Positions 60,187 through 64,000 of a stretch of 64,000 bases of DNA are shown here, one piece after another (within the stretch, counting starts at the first letter, position 1; the number at the start of each line of letters is the position of its first letter). Made by a program: the position numbers and the translations under genes. Below the pieces are notes generated by a model, which searched no databases, had not been told where the DNA came from, and worked only from the letters and a program-made list of their open reading frames with translations. Source of the stretch: Curtobacterium sp. HSID17257 (lineage in GTDB: Bacteria > Actinomycetota > Actinomycetes > Actinomycetales > Microbacteriaceae); contig NZ_RBLU01000007.1 in NCBI RefSeq assembly GCF_003989515.1, positions 1-64,000 on the forward strand, in the 5' to 3' direction.

Positions 60187-61079
60187 TCCTCGTCGACCGC
60201 GTTCGGGTCGACCAAGCACCCGCTCTCGAGCAGCAGGTCCTCGGCGCGCTGTCCGACCGTCGCCCTGCCGTGCCAGTCGTCCGCTACGAACAGGTGGCCA
60301 CCGCCACCGTCGAACCGTTGGTACAGCTCGTAGCCCTCGTCCTGCAGCAGGCGCAGCGCGGGCTCGCTCATCCGGGCGCCTTCGGCATCGGACACGGTCG
60401 CGGACGGCGAGGGCACCGGCGAACCGGACGCCGCGGGCGCGGATGGTGCCGACCCGTCCGCCGGGGGCGCGGGCGCCGCCGCCGACGGCGCCCAACCTGC
60501 GACGAACCAGGAGTAGCGCACCATCGTGCCCGCGCTGTGGTTGTCCAGGCGACAGCTGTCCGTCTCGACCTCGGCCGGCGGCGCCGAGCTGTCCCGCCCC
60601 ATCGCCGCGACGACCCGGTCGCCGAGCGACCGCAGCTCCTCCTGCGCCTCCGCCACGGTCCGCGCCGTCTCCCCGTCCGTCGGCGGCTGCGCACGCTCGG
60701 CGGCGTCGGAGGCCATGCGCGCCCCCTGGAAGAACGGCAGCGGCAACAGCGTGACCCCGCCCAGGGCGGCCAGGAGCAGGCACACGGTCGGACCGACGAT
60801 GCGCGCCGATCGGCCGTCACGCCGCTCCCGGCGCAGGCTGAGGAAGCCCCAGAACGGCACGCCGAAGCCGAGCGCCGCGGCGATCAGGTAGGCGAGGATC
60901 ATGCCGCCGTCGGACCAGCGGCCCGACCACGGCCCGGCGGTCGACAGGACGGAGGCCAGCGCCAACCACCAGCCGACGAACAGCGCGACGATGCTGCCCG
61001 CGATCCAGCCGCCAGCGCTCGCGCGGCCTTCGCCGCTCGGAGCGCCGCTGTCCCTGGTCCCGTCCTCGTCCGTCGTCAC
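60183..61079 (-). CDS. Membrane protein of a paralogous cluster with C-terminal extracytoplasmic domain
   Basis: A 298-aa protein with three N-terminal helices (GWIAGSIVALFVGWWLALAS; LAYLIAAALGFGVPFWGFL; IVGPTVCLLLAALGGVTLLPLPFF) and an outer domain starting AERAQPPTDGETARTVAEAQEELRSLGDRVVAAMG, followed by a Pro/Ala/Ser linker and RLLQDEGYELYQRFDGGGGHLFVADDWHG. The motif R-A-Q-P-P-T-x2-E-T-[AS]-R-T is shared with the protein at 61406, so the two are paralogues. Unknown function; overlaps the downstream gene by 4 nt. Confidence 0.7.
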   Translation of the reverse strand: MTTDEDGTRDSGAPSGEGRASAGGWIAGSIVALFVGWWLALASVLSTAGPWSGRWSDGGMILAYLIAAALGFGVPFWGFLSLRRERRDGRSARIVGPTVCLLLAALGGVTLLPLPFFQGARMASDAAERAQPPTDGETARTVAEAQEELRSLGDRVVAAMGRDSSAPPAEVETDSCRLDNHSAGTMVRYSWFVAGWAPSAAAPAPPADGSAPSAPAASGSPVPSPSATVSDAEGARMSEPALRLLQDEGYELYQRFDGGGGHLFVADDWHGRATVGQRAEDLLLESGCLVDPNAVDEE

Positions 61080-61107
61080 GCTTCCCCCTCGTTCACAGCC
61101 CGATCCT

Positions 61108-61413
61108 TCAGCTCCACGTCCGCATCGCCACGACCACCGCGACCGGCAACGACACCGCGAGCACGATCCCCACGACGACCGCCAGCGTCCGCGCCACTCG
61201 GATCCCCTGCTGCCCGACCCAGATCAGCAGCAGGATCGCCGTCAGGTAGAGCGGCGGCACGAGCAGCAGCGGCACGAAGCCGAGCCCGGTCCACTCGACG
61301 AGCGCACCCGCGAGCATCTCGTACGCGGTGCAGCCGACAGCCACCACGAGCGCGATCCAGACGCCGGCGGGTGCCCGACGTCCCGGCGCACCGGCAGACA
61401 CGTGCTCACTCAT
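61108..61413 (-). CDS. Small three-helix membrane protein
   Basis: A 101-aa protein: VWIALVVAVGCTAYEMLAGALVEW, GFVPLLLVPPLYLTAILLLIWVG and LAVVVGIVLAVSLPVAVVVAM form three helices. ATG 61413 overlaps the upstream gene by 8 nt (ATGAGTGA), so it belongs to the same operon of membrane proteins. No family recognised. The gap to the next gene downstream is 28 nt. Confidence 0.65.
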   Translation of the reverse strand: MSEHVSAGAPGRRAPAGVWIALVVAVGCTAYEMLAGALVEWTGLGFVPLLLVPPLYLTAILLLIWVGQQGIRVARTLAVVVGIVLAVSLPVAVVVAMRTWS

Positions 61414-62242
61414 CCTCGTCGTACCCGTCGCCCGGACCGCCCGCCAGACAGGTCGTCTCGAGGTCCACCTCACCCGAGACCTCGGTCACCCCGGCGTACG
61501 CCTCGTGCAGCCATCCGTCCCCGTATCCTCGGACGTCCCAGCCGAGCGGGTCCGCGTCCCGGAGTCCGGCGTCACGGAAGACGTCACGCACGGGAGCGAT
61601 CCGCTGCTCGAGCTCCGCCGCCGGCAGTTCGTCGGCCTCGCGCTCCGCCTCGGATCGCGGGTCGTCCTCCGGCACCGAGGAGGCGGACCACCGCCACCGG
61701 TACTGCGTGCCCTGGTCGAGGTTCGACAGGGGGCACGCCGCGGTGTACTGCCCGACCTCCCCGGAGCCGAAGTCTGCGCCCATCGCCCGCACCGCGCGCT
61801 CTCCCACGGCCGTCAGGTCCTGCTCGGCCTGCGCCTGCGTCCGGCTCGTCTCGAGCGCGGTCGGAGGCTGCGCCCGCTGTTCCTCCTCCGCCGCCCAGCT
61901 CTGCGCGATCCCGACGGTCGGGTACCCGAGCGACACGGCCGCGAGGACCGCGAACACCGCGCAGCCGATCGGCCCGACCAGCGTCACCGACCGGTTCCGC
62001 CGCCGCTGCACCAGCAGCACGACGATCCCTGCCAGCGGCACCCCGGCGCACACCACCGTGACGACGATGCTCCCGATCGTCTGGTTCGAGAGCGTGTGCG
62101 TCGAGTTCCCGGCGCCGTTGTACCCGGCGAGCGCGACCAGCAGCCACATCACCCACCCGGCGGGCAGCAGCAGCCCGCTCGCCACGATCCACCAAATGCC
62201 GTTCCGCCGCCTCGGCGGCGACCACGCGACGTCGTCGACCAT
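61406..62242 (-). CDS. Membrane protein of a paralogous cluster (first gene of operon)
   Basis: A 278-aa protein with three to four helices (GIWWIVASGLLLPAGWVMWLLVALAGY; SIVVTVVCAGVPLAGIVVLLVQRR; LVGPIGCAVFAVLAAVSLGYP) and an outer domain with RAQPPTALETSRTQAQAEQDLTAVGERAVRAMGAD and two Cys (AACPLSN and TTCLAGG) possibly disulfide-bonded. It is a paralogue of the 298-aa protein (60183-61079). The GGGGGA ribosome site supports ATG 62242. Function unknown; the family may be restricted to related actinobacteria. Confidence 0.7.
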   Translation of the reverse strand: MVDDVAWSPPRRRNGIWWIVASGLLLPAGWVMWLLVALAGYNGAGNSTHTLSNQTIGSIVVTVVCAGVPLAGIVVLLVQRRRNRSVTLVGPIGCAVFAVLAAVSLGYPTVGIAQSWAAEEEQRAQPPTALETSRTQAQAEQDLTAVGERAVRAMGADFGSGEVGQYTAACPLSNLDQGTQYRWRWSASSVPEDDPRSEAEREADELPAAELEQRIAPVRDVFRDAGLRDADPLGWDVRGYGDGWLHEAYAGVTEVSGEVDLETTCLAGGPGDGYDEDE

Positions 62243-62274
62243 CGATCCCCCGTTCCCCACGACCACCGTACCCA

Positions 62275-62320
62275 CCGGACGGGAGGCGCGTGACCAGCCC
62301 GCCCCGCGCCTCCCGTCCGG
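62275..62320. terminator. GACGGACGGGAGGC-type hairpin, copy 6
   Basis: A 15-bp stem (62275-62289 with 62306-62320) with a 16-nt loop lies between the divergent membrane-protein operon and the UvrA-like gene. Since both flanking genes start here, this copy cannot terminate either one; it argues that the element is also a mobile or REP-like unit rather than only a terminator. Confidence 0.65.
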
Positions 62321-62355
62321 AACACCAGCCGACGGTTCCGCCTACGCTCGAACGA

Positions 62356-64000
62356 ATGCCCGCCCCGCACCACCCTGCCGACCAGCCGTCGTCGTCCGAC
62401 GGGTTCATCCGCGTCCGTGGCGCCCGTGAGCACAACCTGCAGGACGTCGACGTCGACATCCCCCGCGACCGCATCGTCGCCTTCACCGGTGTTTCCGGCT
62501 CCGGCAAGTCCAGCCTGGCCTTCGGCACGGTCTTCGCCGAGGCACAGCGTCGGTTCCTCGAGTCCGTCGCCCCGTACGCCCGGCGGCTCATCGCGCAGGG
62601 TTCGACCCCGCACGTCGACTCGATCACGGGCCTGCCCCCGGCCGTGGCACTGCAGCAGCGCCGCGGAGCCCCGAGCACCCGCTCGACCGTCGGCACCCTG
62701 ACGACACTGAGCAACTCGGTGCGCATGCTCTACTCGCGCGCCGGGACCTACCCCGAGGGCGCCGAGCAGCTGTACTCGGACTCGTTCTCGCCGAACACGG
62801 TCGCCGGTGCCTGTCCGCGCTGCCACGGACTCGGCACCGCGCACGAGGTCACCGAGGCCTCGGCGGTGCACGACCCGTCGCTGTCCATCCGCGACGGCGC
62901 GATCACCGCGTGGCCCGGTGCCTGGCAGGGCAAGAACCTCCGCGACGTGACGGCGGTGCTCGGCTACGACATCGAGCGTCCGTGGCGGGAGCTGCCGCAG
63001 GCGGACCGCGACTGGCTGCTCTTCACCGAGGAGCAGCCCGTCGTCGAGGTCCACCCCAAGCGCGACCGGGTGGCGAAGCCGTACAAGGGCCGGTTCTGGA
63101 GCGCACGGCAGTACACGCTGCACACCCTCGCCGACTCGCAGAGCGAGACGCAGCGGAACAAGGCCCTGCGCTTCGTCGAGTCCGGCCCGTGTCAGCTCTG
63201 CCACGGCTCCGGGCTGACCCGGGCAGCCCTCGCGGTGACGTTCGGCGGCCACTCCATCGCGGAGTTCAACGCGCTGCCGCTGTCCGAGGTCGCCGAGGTC
63301 CTCCGACCGGCTGCGACACTGACCGACCCGTCGCCCGCGCAGAGCCGGGTGACGTCCGGGGAACGGTCCGAGGTCGCGAAGTCGATCGCGGCGGACCTGC
63401 TCGGCCGGGTCGAGGTGCTCGTCGGACTCGGCCTCGGGTACCTCGGGCTCGACCGTGCGACGCCGACGCTCTCCCCCGGTGAGACGCAGCGCCTGCGCAT
63501 CGCGACGCAGCTCCGGTCGGGGCTGTTCGGCGTCGTCTACGTGCTCGATGAGCCGAGCGCTGGGCTGCACCCTGCCGATGCTGAGTCCCTCGTGCAGGTG
63601 CTCGACGACCTCCGCGCGAGCGGCAACAGCGTCTTCGTGGTCGAGCACGACATGGACATCGTCCGGCGAGCGGACTGGATCGTCGACGTCGGCCCGGGTG
63701 CCGGTTCGGGAGGTGGACGCGTGCTCTACAGCGGGCCGCCCGAGGGGCTCGCCGACGTCCCCGAGAGCGTGACACGGCGCTACCTGCAGCCCCGGACCTC
63801 GCCCGTCGAGCACGAGCAGCGGGAACCCGTGGCAACGCTCGAGCTCCGTGACCTCACCCTGCACAACCTTCGTGGCGACACGGGCAACGGGCTCGACGTC
63901 GACCTACCCCTCGGAGTGATGACCGCCGTCACGGGCGTCTCGGGCTCCGGCAAGTCGTCGCTCGTCGGCGGCGTCCTGCCGACGGTCGCTACGCAGCACC
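62356..64000 (+). CDS. UvrA-like ABC ATPase without UvrB-binding domain (partial, runs off the window)
   Basis: At least 548 codons are visible. Two Walker A motifs, both GVSGSGKSS (about 45-53 and about 528-536), a signature LSPGETQRLRIATQL and Walker B VVYVLDEPSAGLHP (about 395), and zinc Cys pairs CPRCHGLG and CQLCHGSG show the UvrA fold. After the first half (ESVAPYARRLIAQG, STRSTVGTLTTLSNSVRML) the sequence goes directly to the zinc module, so the UvrB-interaction domain of canonical UvrA is missing, as in DrrC/UvrA2-type proteins tied to drug or damage tolerance. TACGCT plus 7 nt precedes ATG 62356 (leaderless). Confidence 0.85.
   Translation, partial: MPAPHHPADQPSSSDGFIRVRGAREHNLQDVDVDIPRDRIVAFTGVSGSGKSSLAFGTVFAEAQRRFLESVAPYARRLIAQGSTPHVDSITGLPPAVALQQRRGAPSTRSTVGTLTTLSNSVRMLYSRAGTYPEGAEQLYSDSFSPNTVAGACPRCHGLGTAHEVTEASAVHDPSLSIRDGAITAWPGAWQGKNLRDVTAVLGYDIERPWRELPQADRDWLLFTEEQPVVEVHPKRDRVAKPYKGRFWSARQYTLHTLADSQSETQRNKALRFVESGPCQLCHGSGLTRAALAVTFGGHSIAEFNALPLSEVAEVLRPAATLTDPSPAQSRVTSGERSEVAKSIAADLLGRVEVLVGLGLGYLGLDRATPTLSPGETQRLRIATQLRSGLFGVVYVLDEPSAGLHPADAESLVQVLDDLRASGNSVFVVEHDMDIVRRADWIVDVGPGAGSGGGRVLYSGPPEGLADVPESVTRRYLQPRTSPVEHEQREPVATLELRDLTLHNLRGDTGNGLDVDLPLGVMTAVTGVSGSGKSSLVGGVLPTVATQH

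Overview
The window is high-GC, densely coded DNA typical of an actinobacterium. An LAFTG cell-wall sorting signal, an MshA-like glycosyltransferase, actinobacterial-type NHEJ proteins and many leaderless genes point to Microbacteriaceae, possibly Curtobacterium. That placement is inference; no rRNA or other phylogenetic marker is present. No tRNA, rRNA, CRISPR array or complete insertion sequence was seen.

Layout. 0.1-2.5 kb: an NAD(P)-binding reductase divergent from an HxlR regulator, then a quinone oxidoreductase. 2.5-7.2 kb: a ROK regulator followed by a XylF/XylG/XylH-like sugar ABC importer, with operator-like repeats between them. 7.3-15.2 kb: patatin phospholipase, acyl-CoA dehydrogenase with a divergent QsdR/TetR regulator, a VOC protein, and the fused proline catabolic enzyme PutA divergent from a LysR regulator. 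15.6-22.2 kb: an LAFTG surface protein, azoreductase, metallo-hydrolase, two end-joining proteins (ATP-dependent ligase and LigD-type polymerase) with a 47-codon ORF under an IdeR/DtxR-like box between them, and a G5 protein. 22.5-32.2 kb: DUF429, MshA-like glycosyltransferase, uracil-DNA glycosylase, two APC permeases (one coupled to a 31-aa membrane peptide) and small membrane proteins. 32.2-43.6 kb: a pseudogene with two lesions, a BLUF photoreceptor, a SWIM/SNF2 helicase, a PIN-type toxin-antitoxin pair, aldo/keto reductase, secreted HNH nuclease, SDR, SseB-like and membrane proteins. 43.6-47.1 kb: a RecB-like nuclease/SF1 helicase fusion.

47.4-53.4 kb is visibly more AT-rich and looks horizontally acquired. 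It carries a GmrSD-type (DUF262 + DUF1524) restriction protein and an overlapping pair of an N6-adenine methylase and a DUF3883 nuclease. It ends at a decapitated SDR gene. 53.7-58.6 kb: small proteins, a Vsr mismatch endonuclease and a three-gene lactococcin-972-type bacteriocin operon (precursor, membrane protein, ABC ATPase). 58.7-64 kb: a quinone oxidoreductase, a cluster of related membrane proteins and the start of a UvrA-like ATPase that runs off the window.

Two features recur. More than twenty genes have a -10-like hexamer (mostly TAnnnT or CAnnnT) 6-7 nt before the start codon and no Shine-Dalgarno sequence, which is the signature of leaderless transcripts. A hairpin built on GACGGACGGGAGGCRCG occurs as six full-length copies between genes and probably acts as a transcription terminator or REP-like element.
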